From Methylobacterium sp. WL119 (GTDB lineage Bacteria > Pseudomonadota > Alphaproteobacteria > Rhizobiales > Beijerinckiaceae), in the NCBI RefSeq assembly GCF_008039875.1, contig NZ_VRUU01000014.1, positions 1 to 64,000 on the forward strand: a DNA stretch of 64,000 nucleotides, written 5' to 3'. The translations under genes were made by a program, and so were the position numbers. Positions 8,006-17,577 of this stretch are shown here, in pieces. The notes below the pieces were generated by a model. It had not been told where the DNA came from. It was given only the letters and a program-made list of their open reading frames with translations, and searched no databases. How positions within the stretch are numbered: position 1 is the first letter of the stretch; every line of letters begins with the position of its first letter.

Positions 8006-9100
8006 CTAGCGCTTGGCCAGGGCGTCGGCGAAGGCCGCGATGCGGTTGCGGGCGTAGGTCGGCAGGCCGGCGCTGATCGAGGTGCCGGTGTTGAAGCTCG
8101 AATTGCCCATCAGCACCTGCGCCGGCAGCAGGTTCCTGAGCACGGGGACGCGGGCGTATTCCGCCTTGCGGTCGAGGACGTCGCCCTTGATCGCCAGCGC
8201 CATGTAGGTGGTCACGACGGTCTTGGTCGGGTCGCCCGGCATCGGCTGGAACACCGCCAGGAACTTGCCGAAGCGCAGGATCTGGTTGACCCAGAAGATC
8301 GTCTGCTCCAGCCCGCCCGTGACGGTGGTGTCGACCTTCGTCAGCGCCCCGAGGCCGGCCGCCCGATCGGGGGCGAGGGTGCGCAGCTCGCTCTGGAACG
8401 TCACGAACTCGGCGATCTTCTTCGCGCCGCCCTCCTCCAGCTTGTTGGCGAGCTTCACCCCGAGCGGCAGCTTGCCCTCGAGGTCGTAGCGCGACTCGAT
8501 GCAGACCGTGCCCGGCTCGCACCACGGGCGGTCGGGACGGCGGGCGAAGGCCGCGGCGGGGTCCTTGGTCGGCGTCACGTCGGCGGGGTCGAGGGCCTTG
8601 TGCTTGATCGCCGGGTCCATCGCCTGCACGAAGCCGAGACGGGCCAGCGCCGCGAGGTCGATCGCCTCGGGGGGCCGCGCCACCACGAAGCGCCCCTCGG
8701 CGACGTAGACCTTCAGCGTCTCGTGCCGGGGCTTGGCCACGCCGTTCACGGTGGTGGTGTAGTCCGGCTCCTTGTAGCCGGGGAAGGGCGAGAGCGCGGC
8801 CGCCTCCGCAGGCTTGGTCCGGACCCAGTCGAGGTAGGGCGTCAAGCCGTTCTCCGGCGTCGACGGGTTGTCGCGGTGGTCGCTCACCAGGATCGCGCCG
8901 GGCTTGAGCGTCGTCGGATCGACGGCGGTGATCGAGGCGACCTCGCGGATCCGCCCGGCGGCGGCCGGCGTCGCCGCCATGCCCGGCTGCGCGGGCGACG
9001 GTGCCGGCGCCTGGGCCATCGCGCATGGGGCGCCCGAGAGCACGAGCCCCGGGAGCACGAGCAAGGGCAGGGCAAGGCGAGCCGGAAGCTGCATCCGCAC
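8006..9100 (-). CDS. Secreted protein of unknown function, about 36 kDa mature
   Basis: 364 residues. A signal peptide (LPLLVLPGLVLSG to AMAQAPAP) precedes a short Pro/Ala linker and one long domain. Visible features are ILVSDHRDNPST, a Cys pair in WCEPGTVCIESRYD, and a C-terminal stretch rich in aromatic and aliphatic residues (TIFWVNQILRFGKFLAVFQPM). I do not recognise the family. GTG 9100 has GAGG 8 bases upstream; ATG 9094 is the alternative. It lies 39 bases downstream of the penicillin-binding protein gene on the same strand, so a shared transcript and an envelope role are possible. Confidence 0.6.
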   Translation of the reverse strand: MRMQLPARLALPLLVLPGLVLSGAPCAMAQAPAPSPAQPGMAATPAAAGRIREVASITAVDPTTLKPGAILVSDHRDNPSTPENGLTPYLDWVRTKPAEAAALSPFPGYKEPDYTTTVNGVAKPRHETLKVYVAEGRFVVARPPEAIDLAALARLGFVQAMDPAIKHKALDPADVTPTKDPAAAFARRPDRPWCEPGTVCIESRYDLEGKLPLGVKLANKLEEGGAKKIAEFVTFQSELRTLAPDRAAGLGALTKVDTTVTGGLEQTIFWVNQILRFGKFLAVFQPMPGDPTKTVVTTYMALAIKGDVLDRKAEYARVPVLRNLLPAQVLMGNSSFNTGTSISAGLPTYARNRIAAFADALAKR

Positions 9101-9139
9101 GAAAGAAACCTCGATGGGAAAGGGGGAGGGGCGGCGGCG

Positions 9140-12100
9140 TCAGTAGCGCGGGTCGTCGCCGAACAGGTAATCGGGGTCGCGCCGCCGCGGCCGGGCATCG
9201 TCGTCGCCGAAGGGCGAGCGCGCCGTCTGGCCGGGCCAGAGCCGGGAGCCGCCGTCGAGGTCGCCCTGGGCCCGGTGGCTGCGCATCGCCGGGCGCCGGT
9301 CGCCGAACGGGTCGAGCAGGTCGGCATCGGGCGCGCGGTTGCCGTAGGCGTCGCCGGCGACGTCGGCGCCGTCCTCGAGGCCCGAGAGGTCGCCGTCCTC
9401 CGCGTCCGGCCGCATCGCGTAGGCGTTCTCGCGCGGCAGCAGCTTGTACTGCGTGTCGGCCATGCGGCCGTCGGCGGCCTTGCGGAAGTGCTCGGTGAAC
9501 CCGCCGCCCGAGACGCGCTGCCCGCTGCGCGGGTCGATCGAGAGGTCGACGAGCATCTGCCGCGCCTCCGGAGAGGGCGGGGCCAGCGGGGTCTTGGCCA
9601 CGCCGTTGGCCCAGGCGGCCTGGAAGATCGCGGACGCGATCGGCACGGAGACGTGGCCGCCGGTCTGGCCGCGGCCCAGCGTCTTGCGGGTGCCGTCGGC
9701 GTTGTCGTAGCCGACCCAGACCACCACCGTGACCTCGTTGGTGAAGCCGGCGAACCACGCGTCGTTCTCGTTCTCCGAGGTGCCGGTCTTGCCGGCCACG
9801 AACTGCGAGACCCGCGCCAGGGCCGCCGCGGTCCCGTGGTTGGTCACGCCCTGGAGCATGGTCTTGAGCTGGTAGAACGCGACCCGGTCGGCCGAGCCGA
9901 TCCGCACCGGCTCGCGGGCCGCGTGGGCGTAGACGGTCCTGCCGTCGCGCTCGATCCCTTCGAGGGCGTAGGGCGCGGTGCGGGCGCCCTCGTTGGCCAC
10001 CGCGGCGTAGAACCCGGCGAGGTCGATCATCCGCACCGGCTGGGCGCCCAGCACGAACGGGTAGTACGGCTCGCAGGCGGCGTAGATCTGCGCCTCCAGG
10101 GCGATGTCGCAGACCCGCTTGAGGCTGGCCGGCGCCTTGTCCGCGATCCCGCCCTGGAGGAGGCGGGCGGTGACGAGGTTCTTGGAGAATTCCAGGCCGC
10201 GCCGCAGGGTCGTCGGGCCGGAGCCGCCGCCCTCGTAGTTCTTCGGCGACCATGCGTCGCCGACCCCGCCGATCGGCGGCAGGGTCACGGGCGCGTCCAT
10301 CACCAGGGTGTTGGGCTGCAGGCCGGCATTCAGCGCGGCGAGGTAGGTCAGCGGCTTCAGGGTCGAGCCGGGCTGGCGCACCGCCTGCGTCACGCGGTTG
10401 AGCTGGCTCGCCGGGTAGGAGAACCCGCCGGCCATCGCCAGGATGCGGCCGGTGCGGTTCTCCAGCACCAGGGCCGCGCCCTGCACCGACGGCTTCACGC
10501 GGATCTCGGCGCGCAGACCTTTGCCGTCCCGCAGCTTCACCCGGACGACGTCGTACGGCTGCAGCCTGCCGCGGGCGATGCCGGGGTCGAGCAGCGCGAC
10601 GCGGCCGTCGCCGAGCCCGACCTTCACGCCGTTGCGGCCGGTCTCCAGCACCACGGCGAGCGGCCAGCGCACGTCGTAGAGCACCGGCCGGGCGCTCTCG
10701 AGCGCCCGCAGCCACACCGGCTTCTCGGCGGGCGCCGCCGCGGCGACCGGCTTTCCGCGCGCCGGCCTGCCGACGGCCGCCTTCGCCGCCTCGGGTTTCG
10801 CCGCGGGTTTCGCCTCCGCCCCGGTCACGCCCGGCAGCGATTGCGGCGCCGCCTCGGGGGCGGGCGTCGCCGCCCCGAGCTTGCGCACGCTGTCGGCGAG
10901 GTTGAACTCCGGCCCGGAGAAGGTCTGGCGCCCGGTGCCGCGCTCGTAATTCGCCAGCCCGTCCTGCAGCGCGCCCTCGACCGCCCGCTGCAGCCCGGCA
11001 TTGATGGTCGAGCGCACGGTGAAGGACGAAGCGGTGAGCGAGTCGAGGCCGGCGAAGGTGCGGGCCTCGCGGGTGAGATGATCGACCACGTAGAACCCGG
11101 AATCCCGCCGCGCGGTCTCGATCGGCTTCAGCCCGAGGTCGGAGGCGACGGCCGCCGCCATCTCGGCCTCGGTGATCGCCCCCTCCTCCTTGAGGCGGGC
11201 GAGCACGTAGGCGCGGCGCTCGCGGGCGCGCTCGGGGTACTTGTCGGGGCTGTAGAAGTTGGGGCCCTTCGGCATGCCGGCGAGAAGCGCCGCCTCGGGC
11301 AGGGTGAGCTCGCCCACCGACTTCCCGAAATAGCTCCTGGCGGCCATCTCGATGCCGTAGGCGCCGCGGCCGAGATAGATCCCGTTGAGGTAGAGCCCGA
11401 GGATCTGCGGCTTGCCGAGGATGCGCTCCAGGCGGGAGGCGACGATCATCTCGCGGATCTTGCGCTCGTAGGTGACGTCGTCGCCCACCGAGAGGTTCTT
11501 CACCACCTGCTGCGTGATGGTCGAGCCGCCGGCCGGGCGGCCCGGGGCGGCGAGGTTTCCGATGAAGGCGCGGATCACCCCGCGCTCGTCGATGCCGTGG
11601 TGGCTCTCGAAGCGCTTGTCCTCGGCGGCGATGAAAGCTTGTCGGACCAGTTGCGGCACGTCGCCGATCGGCACGACGAGGCGGCGGCCGTTCGGCTCGA
11701 AGGTCTCGGCGAAGGGCTTTCCCGAGGCGTCGAGGATGCGGGTCATGCCCGGCAGCGCCTTGTCGCGCAGGGCCTCGGCGGTCGGCAGATCGGTGGTCGC
11801 CTTGTTGTAGAATTCGATCACCTCGCGGGCGTCGAACGGCGAGGTCTTGGGGTTCTCGCCCTTGCAGAACTGCTTGTAGCTCGTGTTCAGCTCGCCGATG
11901 TCGAGCCCGTGCAGGATCTTCGGCGCCGCCGGCCCCGCCACCGCGCTCGGGTCCTCCATCGCGGTGGAGATCAGCTCGTCGAGGTTGATGTCCTCGATGT
12001 CGAAGGCTTTTCGCATGTGCGCGCAGCCGTCGCGCAGGATCTGCACGACCTGCGGACCGTCGACGGCAGGGTCGAACCGGGTCCTCACCGCATCGGGCTT

Positions 12101-12160
12101 GGTCGTGACCTGGCTCAGCGTCAGGGCGGTCGCGAACAGCTTGATCAGGATGGTGTTCAT
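9140..12160 (-). CDS. Class A penicillin-binding protein (GT51 transglycosylase/transpeptidase)
   Basis: 1006 residues. It polymerises lipid II and cross-links peptidoglycan in the periplasm. The GT51 domain carries the EDKRFESHHG motif (catalytic Glu near 180) and GSTITQQVVKN, then RKIREM and EILLxxYLN-like segments. The transpeptidase domain has the serine motif STLK (Ser near 599), SKN about 60 residues on, and KTGTSE (Lys near 791). An Ala/Pro/Lys-rich insert of about 80 residues separates the domains, and the tail is a long Asp/Arg-rich extension. The N-terminus is unusual: a hydrophobic MNTILIKLFATALTL start is followed by about 130 residues before the transglycosylase. ATG 12160 is chosen; a GTG at 12187 is open too. 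Confidence 0.88.
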   Translation of the reverse strand: MNTILIKLFATALTLSQVTTKPDAVRTRFDPAVDGPQVVQILRDGCAHMRKAFDIEDINLDELISTAMEDPSAVAGPAAPKILHGLDIGELNTSYKQFCKGENPKTSPFDAREVIEFYNKATTDLPTAEALRDKALPGMTRILDASGKPFAETFEPNGRRLVVPIGDVPQLVRQAFIAAEDKRFESHHGIDERGVIRAFIGNLAAPGRPAGGSTITQQVVKNLSVGDDVTYERKIREMIVASRLERILGKPQILGLYLNGIYLGRGAYGIEMAARSYFGKSVGELTLPEAALLAGMPKGPNFYSPDKYPERARERRAYVLARLKEEGAITEAEMAAAVASDLGLKPIETARRDSGFYVVDHLTREARTFAGLDSLTASSFTVRSTINAGLQRAVEGALQDGLANYERGTGRQTFSGPEFNLADSVRKLGAATPAPEAAPQSLPGVTGAEAKPAAKPEAAKAAVGRPARGKPVAAAAPAEKPVWLRALESARPVLYDVRWPLAVVLETGRNGVKVGLGDGRVALLDPGIARGRLQPYDVVRVKLRDGKGLRAEIRVKPSVQGAALVLENRTGRILAMAGGFSYPASQLNRVTQAVRQPGSTLKPLTYLAALNAGLQPNTLVMDAPVTLPPIGGVGDAWSPKNYEGGGSGPTTLRRGLEFSKNLVTARLLQGGIADKAPASLKRVCDIALEAQIYAACEPYYPFVLGAQPVRMIDLAGFYAAVANEGARTAPYALEGIERDGRTVYAHAAREPVRIGSADRVAFYQLKTMLQGVTNHGTAAALARVSQFVAGKTGTSENENDAWFAGFTNEVTVVVWVGYDNADGTRKTLGRGQTGGHVSVPIASAIFQAAWANGVAKTPLAPPSPEARQMLVDLSIDPRSGQRVSGGGFTEHFRKAADGRMADTQYKLLPRENAYAMRPDAEDGDLSGLEDGADVAGDAYGNRAPDADLLDPFGDRRPAMRSHRAQGDLDGGSRLWPGQTARSPFGDDDARPRRRDPDYLFGDDPRY

Positions 12161-12321
12161 GAAATCCGGGGCACCGGGCTCTTCCACGCGCGCCCCGAAC
12201 CTGCGGGCGTCGCCCTGAACAGGGCGTGCACAACGCGGCTGTTTTAAGGAGCGTGCCTCGCCCCGGGCTTGTGCGCGGCTGCGTATTGACGCTTCGTATG
12301 GACACGTTACGGTGCGCTGCG

Positions 12322-12588
12322 ATGTTCGAGTGGGACGAGGCCAAGCGGCTCGGCAACCTTGCCAAGCACCGGCTCGATTTCGTCAGGGCGGACCTCCTGT
12401 TCGACGGTCGCGCCCGGCTCGACCTGCCGTCGACGCATGCGCCCGAGCCGCGCATGATCACCGTCGCCGAACTCGACGGGGTGTTCGTCGCCCTGGTCTG
12501 GACATGGCGCGGCGATCGGCGTCGCGCGATCTCACTCCGGAGGGCACGTCATGAGGAACGAGCCGCATATCGTCAGCTATACGGCTGA
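12322..12588 (+). CDS. brnT: BrnT-type ribonuclease toxin
   Basis: 88 residues beginning FEWDEAKRLGNLAKHRLDF, the characteristic start of BrnT, a RelE-fold ribonuclease toxin of type II toxin-antitoxin pairs. The middle has HAPEPRMITVAELDGVFVALVWTWRGD and the end RAISLRRARHEERAAYRQ, matching the conserved R-x-I-S-x-R-x-A-x-x-x-E tail. The toxin precedes its antitoxin, the usual BrnTA order, with a 38-base overlap. TTGACG at 12286 is a plausible -35 just upstream, so the leader would be very short. An in-frame ATG at 12298 is possible. Confidence 0.85.
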   Translation: MFEWDEAKRLGNLAKHRLDFVRADLLFDGRARLDLPSTHAPEPRMITVAELDGVFVALVWTWRGDRRRAISLRRARHEERAAYRQLYG

Positions 12589-12871
12589 GGAACTGACCGC
12601 GATGCGGAGGGACGGCGAGGACCGGACAGACTGGGAGGCCGTGAAGGCCATGACCGATGCCGAGGTCGAGGCCGCGGTCGCCTCCGACCCCGACGAGGCG
12701 GGGCTGGAGATCGACTGGAGCAAGGCGGTGTTCCACCCTGAGTCGCGCAAGAAGCCGATGACCATCCGGCTCGACGCCGACGTCCTGGCCTTCTTCCAGG
12801 GCCAGGGACGCGGATATCAGACCCGGATCAACGCCGTGCTGCGCGCCTACATGGAGCATGCGCGGAAGTAG
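12551..12871 (+). CDS. brnA: BrnA-type antitoxin
   Basis: 106 residues. The acidic N-terminal half (SYTAEELTAMRRDGEDRTDWEAV) should wrap the toxin. The C-terminal KKPMTIRLDADVLAFFQGQG and YQTRINAVLRAYMEHARK form a BrnA-type ribbon-helix-helix DNA-binding domain. In this family the antitoxin dimer represses the shared promoter and binds the toxin. ATG 12551 lies inside the 3' end of the toxin gene behind GGAGGG, so the two are translationally linked. Confidence 0.87.
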   Translation: MRNEPHIVSYTAEELTAMRRDGEDRTDWEAVKAMTDAEVEAAVASDPDEAGLEIDWSKAVFHPESRKKPMTIRLDADVLAFFQGQGRGYQTRINAVLRAYMEHARK

Positions 12872-12935
12872 CGGACCGGCCGGCTTCCTCCGTCCCGCCG
12901 CGCGCGTCGGGCCCCCTTCGACCTCGCGAGGCCCG

Positions 12936-14603
12936 ATGATCACCGACCTCTGGTACAAGAACGCCGTCATCTACTGCCTGTCGGTCGCCACCTTCATGGA
13001 TGCCGACGGCGACGGGATCGGCGATTTCGCCGGGCTGGAGCGGCGGCTCGACTACCTCCAGGGGCTCGGCGTCACGGCGGTGTGGCTGATGCCGTTCCAG
13101 CCCTCGCCGAAGCGCGACGGCGGCTACGACATCGCCGACCATTACGGGGTCGACCCGGATTACGGGTCGCTCGGGGACTTCGTGGCCTTCACCCACGCCG
13201 CCAAGCAGCGCGGCCTGCGGGTGCTGATCGACCTCGTGGTCAACCACACCTCGGACCAGCACCGCTGGTTCCAATCCGCCCGCTCCGACCCGGATTCGCC
13301 CTATCGCGACTGGTACGTCTGGTCGAAGGAGAAGCCGGCCAACGCCGACGAAGGCATGGTGTTTCCCGGCGTCCAGACGACGACCTGGACCTGGGACGAG
13401 GCGGCGGGCGCCTACTACTTCCACCGCTTCTTCGACTTCCAGCCCGACCTGAACACGGCCAACCCCGCCGTGCTGGCCGAGATCCTGAAGATCATGGGCT
13501 TCTGGATCGAGCTCGGGGTCTCGGGCTTCCGCATGGACGCGGTGCCCTTCGTCATCGCCGAGAAGGGCGCCGACGTGACGGGCGCGCCGCGCGAGCAGTT
13601 CGACATGCTGCGCGACTTCCGCGAGTTCCTGCAATGGCGCAAGGGCGACGCGATCATCCTGGCCGAGGCCAACATCCTGCCCCGCCAGGACCTCGACTAT
13701 TTCGGCGACGACGCCGACCGCGCGCACATGATGTTCAACTTCCAGGTCAACCAGGCGACCTTCTACGCGCTGGCGGCCCACGACGCGCGGCCGCTCGTCA
13801 AGGCGATCGAGCGGACCAAGCCCCGGCCGCTCTCCTGCCAGTGGGGCATCTTCCTGAGGAACCACGACGAGCTCGACCTCGGTCGCCTGACCGAGAAGCA
13901 GCGCCAGACCGTCTTCGAGAGGTTCGGCCCCGACAAGGGCATGCAGCTCTACGACCGCGGCATCCGGCGCCGCTTCGCGCCGATGCTCGACGGCGACCCG
14001 CGCCGCATCCGGCTGGCCTACTCGCTGATGTTCACGCTGCCCGGCACCCCGGTGCTGCGCTACGGCGACGAGATCGGCATGGGCGACGACCTGACCCTGA
14101 AGGAGCGCGACTGCGCCCGCACGCCGATGCAGTGGACGCCCGAGGCGCAGGGCGGCTTCACCCGGTCGGCGACGCCGACCATGCCGCCGATCGACCACGG
14201 CGCCTACGGCTACGCGCACGTCAACGTCGCGGACCAGCGCCACGAGACCGGCTCGCTCCTCAACTGGATGCAGAGCATCATCCGCCTGCGCAAGGAGGCG
14301 CCGGAGATCGGCTGGGGCGATGTCACCGCGCTCGAGACCGGCCAGCCGGCCGTGCTGGCGCTCCGCTACGACTGGCGCGGCAACGCGGTGCTGTGCCTCC
14401 ACAACCTCGGGCCCGGCCCGACCGAGGTCGCGCTCGACACCGGCGTCCCCGCGCCGGACGGCCTGCTGCTGATCGACCTGCTCACGGGCGAGCGCAGCGA
14501 GGCGGACGATGCCGGGCGCCACGGCCTCTACCTGGAGGGCTACGGCTATCACTGGTTTCGGGTCGGCGGGCTCGACGCGCTACTGAAGCGCAAGCCGACC
14601 TGA
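12936..14603 (+). CDS. GH13 glycosidase, trehalose-synthase-like
   Basis: 555 residues of the alpha-amylase fold. Conserved regions are LIDLVVNHTSDQH (region I), GFRMDAVPF with the nucleophile Asp201, ILAEANILP with acid/base Glu244, and LRNHDELD with Asp311. SVATFMDADGDGIGDFAGL, the FQPDLNTANPAV segment and the short AEAN region are closest, by eye, to trehalose synthase (maltose to trehalose isomerase). The maltokinase domain fused in many TreS proteins is absent. An alpha-glucosidase of subfamily 16/33 is the main alternative. ATG 12936 follows GCGAGG. No trehalose genes adjoin it, so the specificity is inference. Confidence 0.8.
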   Translation: MITDLWYKNAVIYCLSVATFMDADGDGIGDFAGLERRLDYLQGLGVTAVWLMPFQPSPKRDGGYDIADHYGVDPDYGSLGDFVAFTHAAKQRGLRVLIDLVVNHTSDQHRWFQSARSDPDSPYRDWYVWSKEKPANADEGMVFPGVQTTTWTWDEAAGAYYFHRFFDFQPDLNTANPAVLAEILKIMGFWIELGVSGFRMDAVPFVIAEKGADVTGAPREQFDMLRDFREFLQWRKGDAIILAEANILPRQDLDYFGDDADRAHMMFNFQVNQATFYALAAHDARPLVKAIERTKPRPLSCQWGIFLRNHDELDLGRLTEKQRQTVFERFGPDKGMQLYDRGIRRRFAPMLDGDPRRIRLAYSLMFTLPGTPVLRYGDEIGMGDDLTLKERDCARTPMQWTPEAQGGFTRSATPTMPPIDHGAYGYAHVNVADQRHETGSLLNWMQSIIRLRKEAPEIGWGDVTALETGQPAVLALRYDWRGNAVLCLHNLGPGPTEVALDTGVPAPDGLLLIDLLTGERSEADDAGRHGLYLEGYGYHWFRVGGLDALLKRKPT

Positions 14604-14661
14604 CCGGCGCCTCGCGCTTGCCGCCGCGGCAGGGTAGGGGAGACCGGGAAGCGAGAACCCG

Positions 14662-15030
14662 ATGCCCCGACGCCCCCCACTTTCGCCCGACGCGACCATC
14701 GCCGACGTGCTGCCCGACCTCGAGGACGGCGAGGCCTATCTCCGCGCGGTGCTCGCCACCATGCGGATGTGCCAGAAGCATTTCGGCGACGCCGTGGTGC
14801 GGATCGGGGTGACCGCGAAGGGCGGCCCGCCCTCCTACCGGATCGACCGCCCGGCGCCCGACGGCGCGGAGGCGCTGGTGCTGTTCGGCGCCTATGGCGG
14901 CCGCTCGCACGACCGCTTCACCCAGGTGAACACCGCCGAGACCCGCTGGAGCAGCCGGGCGCTGGGCATGGCGGAGATGCTGGCGCTCCACGACGGCTTC
15001 CGCCGGCCGAAGGGCGGGGCGGCCGACTGA
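14662..15030 (+). CDS. Conserved-looking small cytosolic protein, function unknown
   Basis: 122 residues, 58 bases downstream of the GH13 gene on the same strand and possibly cotranscribed. No signal or membrane segment. The sequence reads as one alpha/beta domain: a helical start (ATIADVLPDLEDGEAYLRAVLATMRMCQKHF), a strand pair (VVRIGVTAKGGPPSYRI, ALVLFGAYGG), then a helix ALGMAEMLALHDGF. I know no matching family. Confidence 0.5.
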   Translation: MPRRPPLSPDATIADVLPDLEDGEAYLRAVLATMRMCQKHFGDAVVRIGVTAKGGPPSYRIDRPAPDGAEALVLFGAYGGRSHDRFTQVNTAETRWSSRALGMAEMLALHDGFRRPKGGAAD

Positions 15031-15087
15031 GCGAGACCCCGAGAGCATCGTCCTCCCGCGCGCTCCATCGACCGCGCGCGACGAGGC

Positions 15088-17439
15088 TCAGAATCGCAGC
15101 CGCATCCCGGTCATGAAGATCCGCGGCGGGCCGGCGAAGATCGTGCCGCTCGTGTTCGCGAGCACGGCGCGGCCGTTCTGCAAGCCGGTGACGGGGCTCA
15201 GCGTGTTCGCCAGCGGGTTGGCGGCGCCGACATAGGCGGTGTCGAGGACGTTGCGGACCTCGCCGTAGAGGTCGAGGCGCCGGACGTCGCCGACGAGCGC
15301 CGTCGCGTAGTGGACGTTGAGGTTCAGGACCGCGAAGCCCGGCACCCGCAGCAGGTTGGCGTTGTCGAGGAAGGATCCGTCCTGCGCCACCGCCTCGGCG
15401 TAGGCGCCGAGGCCGGCGAGCGGCCCGGCCGGCACGTCGTATCCGATCCGGGCGAGGAGCTGGTGCTCCGGCACGCCGACGATGCGGTTGCCGGCCCGGT
15501 CGAACGCGGCGGTGAGCGGGCCGGCCGCGAGGCGCTCGACGAACCGCGTGTAGACCTGGGCGTCGAAGGTGTAGGCCAGCGTGCCGCGCCAGCCCGAGCC
15601 GAGCGCCGCCTCCGCCCCGAGCTCGATGCCGCGGTGCTCCGAGGCCGGCACGTTGAAGGTGTAGGACAGGAGCCCCGCCCCCGGCGACTGGCCGACCAGC
15701 TCGTTGCGGAAGAGCTCGTAGAAGCCGGTGAGGCTGACGCGCACGCCCGCCGTCGGGGACCAGTCCGCGCCGAGGTCGAATCCGAGGTTCTCCTGCGACC
15801 GGAGCCCGGTGTTGTCGCCGGGGATGCCGGCCGGCGTGACAAACAGGTTGCCGACCGACGGCGTCGCGTAGCCGGCGGCGACCCGGCCGCGCAGGGCCCA
15901 GTCCGCATCCGGCCGGTAGACGAGGATCAGCTCGGGCGCGACGTTGACGTAGGTCGGGTCGACCCCGGTGACGGCGGAGGCGGCGCCGGCGGCCGTGTAG
16001 GCGAAGGTGGTGTTGCGCCCGGCGATCGCGGTCCGCGTCGCGCCGATCCCGAGCACGGCGGTCCAGCGGTCGGACACGGCGATCTCGGCCCGTGCTCGGC
16101 CGCCAAGGTTGTCCTGCATCGCCTCCTGCAGGCCGATCAGCGCGCCGATCCGCGGTCCCCCGTAGGCCGCCCGGTTGAAGGTGGGCGCGCGGATGTCGAT
16201 GGTGTCGTAGCTCAGCGCGAGGTAGCCGGTGGCGGCCAGCCCGAACAGCTCGCCGCGCCGGGTCAGGTCGGCGGCGAGGTTGACCGAGGGCAGGCTGGCG
16301 CGGCCCGCCAGGGTGTAGAACGGCTGGTCGTAGCGGCGCTCGTCGTAGCCGGCCTGGACGCGCCAGGTCGTCTGCGCGTCGACGTCGTGCTCCCAGCGGC
16401 CGGCGACGACGGTGCGGCGGTCGTCGCGCCCGAAGCCGCCCTCGTCGGCGGTCACCGCCACGGTCCGTCCGAAGATGCCATTGCGCAGGATCGCGACCGT
16501 CGCGCAGCCGGGCGCCGCCGTCGCGGCGGTCTCGCAGCCGCGCTGGTACGGGTTGAGGGTGAACTGGTTCAGCGACGCGCGCGCCGGCAGCCCGGTGGAG
16601 ACCACGTTGTCGATCACCTTGAGGGTGAAGCGGTCGTCCGGGCTCGGGGTGTAGCTCGCCAGCAGGTTGACGGTCTGGGTGTCGAAGCTCGCATGGCCCT
16701 GGTAGCCGTTGCCGCGCGCGTCGCTGGAAAACAGGCTGATCTCGAACGGGCCGCTCGCCTGGCCGACGGCGAAGGACGTGTTGAGGACGCCGAAGCTGCC
16801 GGCGTCGACCGCGACCTCGGCGCCGTCGATCTCGCGGCCGGTGCGGGTGCGGAAGGCCAGCGCGCCGCCGCTGGCATAGTTGCCGAACAGGGCCGATTGC
16901 GGCCCGCGGAACACGTCGATCCGCGAATAGGCGCGGGGATCCGACAGGTCGAAGCGCGAGGCGCCGTCGGCCTGCGTCACCAGGAACCCGTCCTCCAGCA
17001 CCACCATGTTGCGGGTGATGCCGGTGGAGCGGGCGTTGTTGCCGCGGATCGAGATCACCACGTCGCGGCCGCCGAGCCCCTGGCGGACGGTGACGCCGGG
17101 GCTGTTGGCGAGCACGGCGCCGATCCCCGTCGGCGGCCGGTCGTCGATCGCGCCCGCGCGCCCGATCGACGTCACCACCTGGCCGACGGGGTTCTCGATC
17201 GGGCTCGGGGCCGATCCGGGCGGAGCGGACACGCCGAAGCCGCGGGGCTCGTCGGGGCGGGCCTCGCCGACGACGGAGAGCGTGTCGAGGGTGACGCCGT
17301 CGTCCGATCCGGATCGGACCTCCGCCTCCGGCCTTGCCGCGGCCTCCGCCCCAGCCGCCGCGGATACGAGCTGGGCCAGCATCAGGGCGGGCACGATCCG
17401 GCGGAGGCGGACGCGCCCCCGCAAGCGCCGGAACGCCAT
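15088..17439 (-). CDS. TonB-dependent outer-membrane receptor
   Basis: 783 residues. A basic signal region (MAFRRLRGRVRLRRIV, then a hydrophobic stretch to SAAAGAEA) precedes a TonB-box-like VTLDTLSVVGEA and a plug domain: IGAVLANSPGVTVRQG, VVISIRGNNARSTGITRNMVVLEDG, IDVFRGPQSALFGNYASGGALAF. The remainder is a beta-barrel with alternating aromatic strands that ends in MRLRF with a terminal Phe. The plug fits siderophore/vitamin-type receptors, but no substrate can be assigned and no transport or biosynthesis genes are adjacent. One Cys pair (GCETAATAAPGCA) sits in an extracellular loop. ATG 17439 is chosen for the signal peptide; the open frame further upstream is probably non-coding. Confidence 0.9.
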   Translation of the reverse strand: MAFRRLRGRVRLRRIVPALMLAQLVSAAAGAEAAARPEAEVRSGSDDGVTLDTLSVVGEARPDEPRGFGVSAPPGSAPSPIENPVGQVVTSIGRAGAIDDRPPTGIGAVLANSPGVTVRQGLGGRDVVISIRGNNARSTGITRNMVVLEDGFLVTQADGASRFDLSDPRAYSRIDVFRGPQSALFGNYASGGALAFRTRTGREIDGAEVAVDAGSFGVLNTSFAVGQASGPFEISLFSSDARGNGYQGHASFDTQTVNLLASYTPSPDDRFTLKVIDNVVSTGLPARASLNQFTLNPYQRGCETAATAAPGCATVAILRNGIFGRTVAVTADEGGFGRDDRRTVVAGRWEHDVDAQTTWRVQAGYDERRYDQPFYTLAGRASLPSVNLAADLTRRGELFGLAATGYLALSYDTIDIRAPTFNRAAYGGPRIGALIGLQEAMQDNLGGRARAEIAVSDRWTAVLGIGATRTAIAGRNTTFAYTAAGAASAVTGVDPTYVNVAPELILVYRPDADWALRGRVAAGYATPSVGNLFVTPAGIPGDNTGLRSQENLGFDLGADWSPTAGVRVSLTGFYELFRNELVGQSPGAGLLSYTFNVPASEHRGIELGAEAALGSGWRGTLAYTFDAQVYTRFVERLAAGPLTAAFDRAGNRIVGVPEHQLLARIGYDVPAGPLAGLGAYAEAVAQDGSFLDNANLLRVPGFAVLNLNVHYATALVGDVRRLDLYGEVRNVLDTAYVGAANPLANTLSPVTGLQNGRAVLANTSGTIFAGPPRIFMTGMRLRF

Positions 17440-17530
17440 CGCGGTCACCCGATGCGGTCGACGCGCGGCGCGACCGGCAACCGCGCGGCGATGTCGACGA
17501 AGGCGGGCGGCACGGGCACGGCGCAGATCC

Positions 17531-17573
17531 GCGAGACGGACGAAGGCGAGTTGGAGGAAGGCGAGACGGACGA
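17531..17573. repeat. 13-bp direct repeat, 30-bp period
   Basis: GCGAGACGGACGA occurs at 17531-17543 and again at 17561-17573, with a purine-rich spacer. The period is close to three helical turns, so two bound proteins would sit on the same face of the DNA. Its function is unknown. Confidence 0.45.
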
Positions 17574-17577
17574 CGGA

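Noticed and set aside
8600..12247. Very long plus-strand open frame (about 1200 codons) opposite the penicillin-binding protein gene
   Set aside because: Composition is Arg/Gly/Ala/His-rich with no domain, as expected for the antisense of a GC-rich gene. The minus strand carries all PBP motifs.
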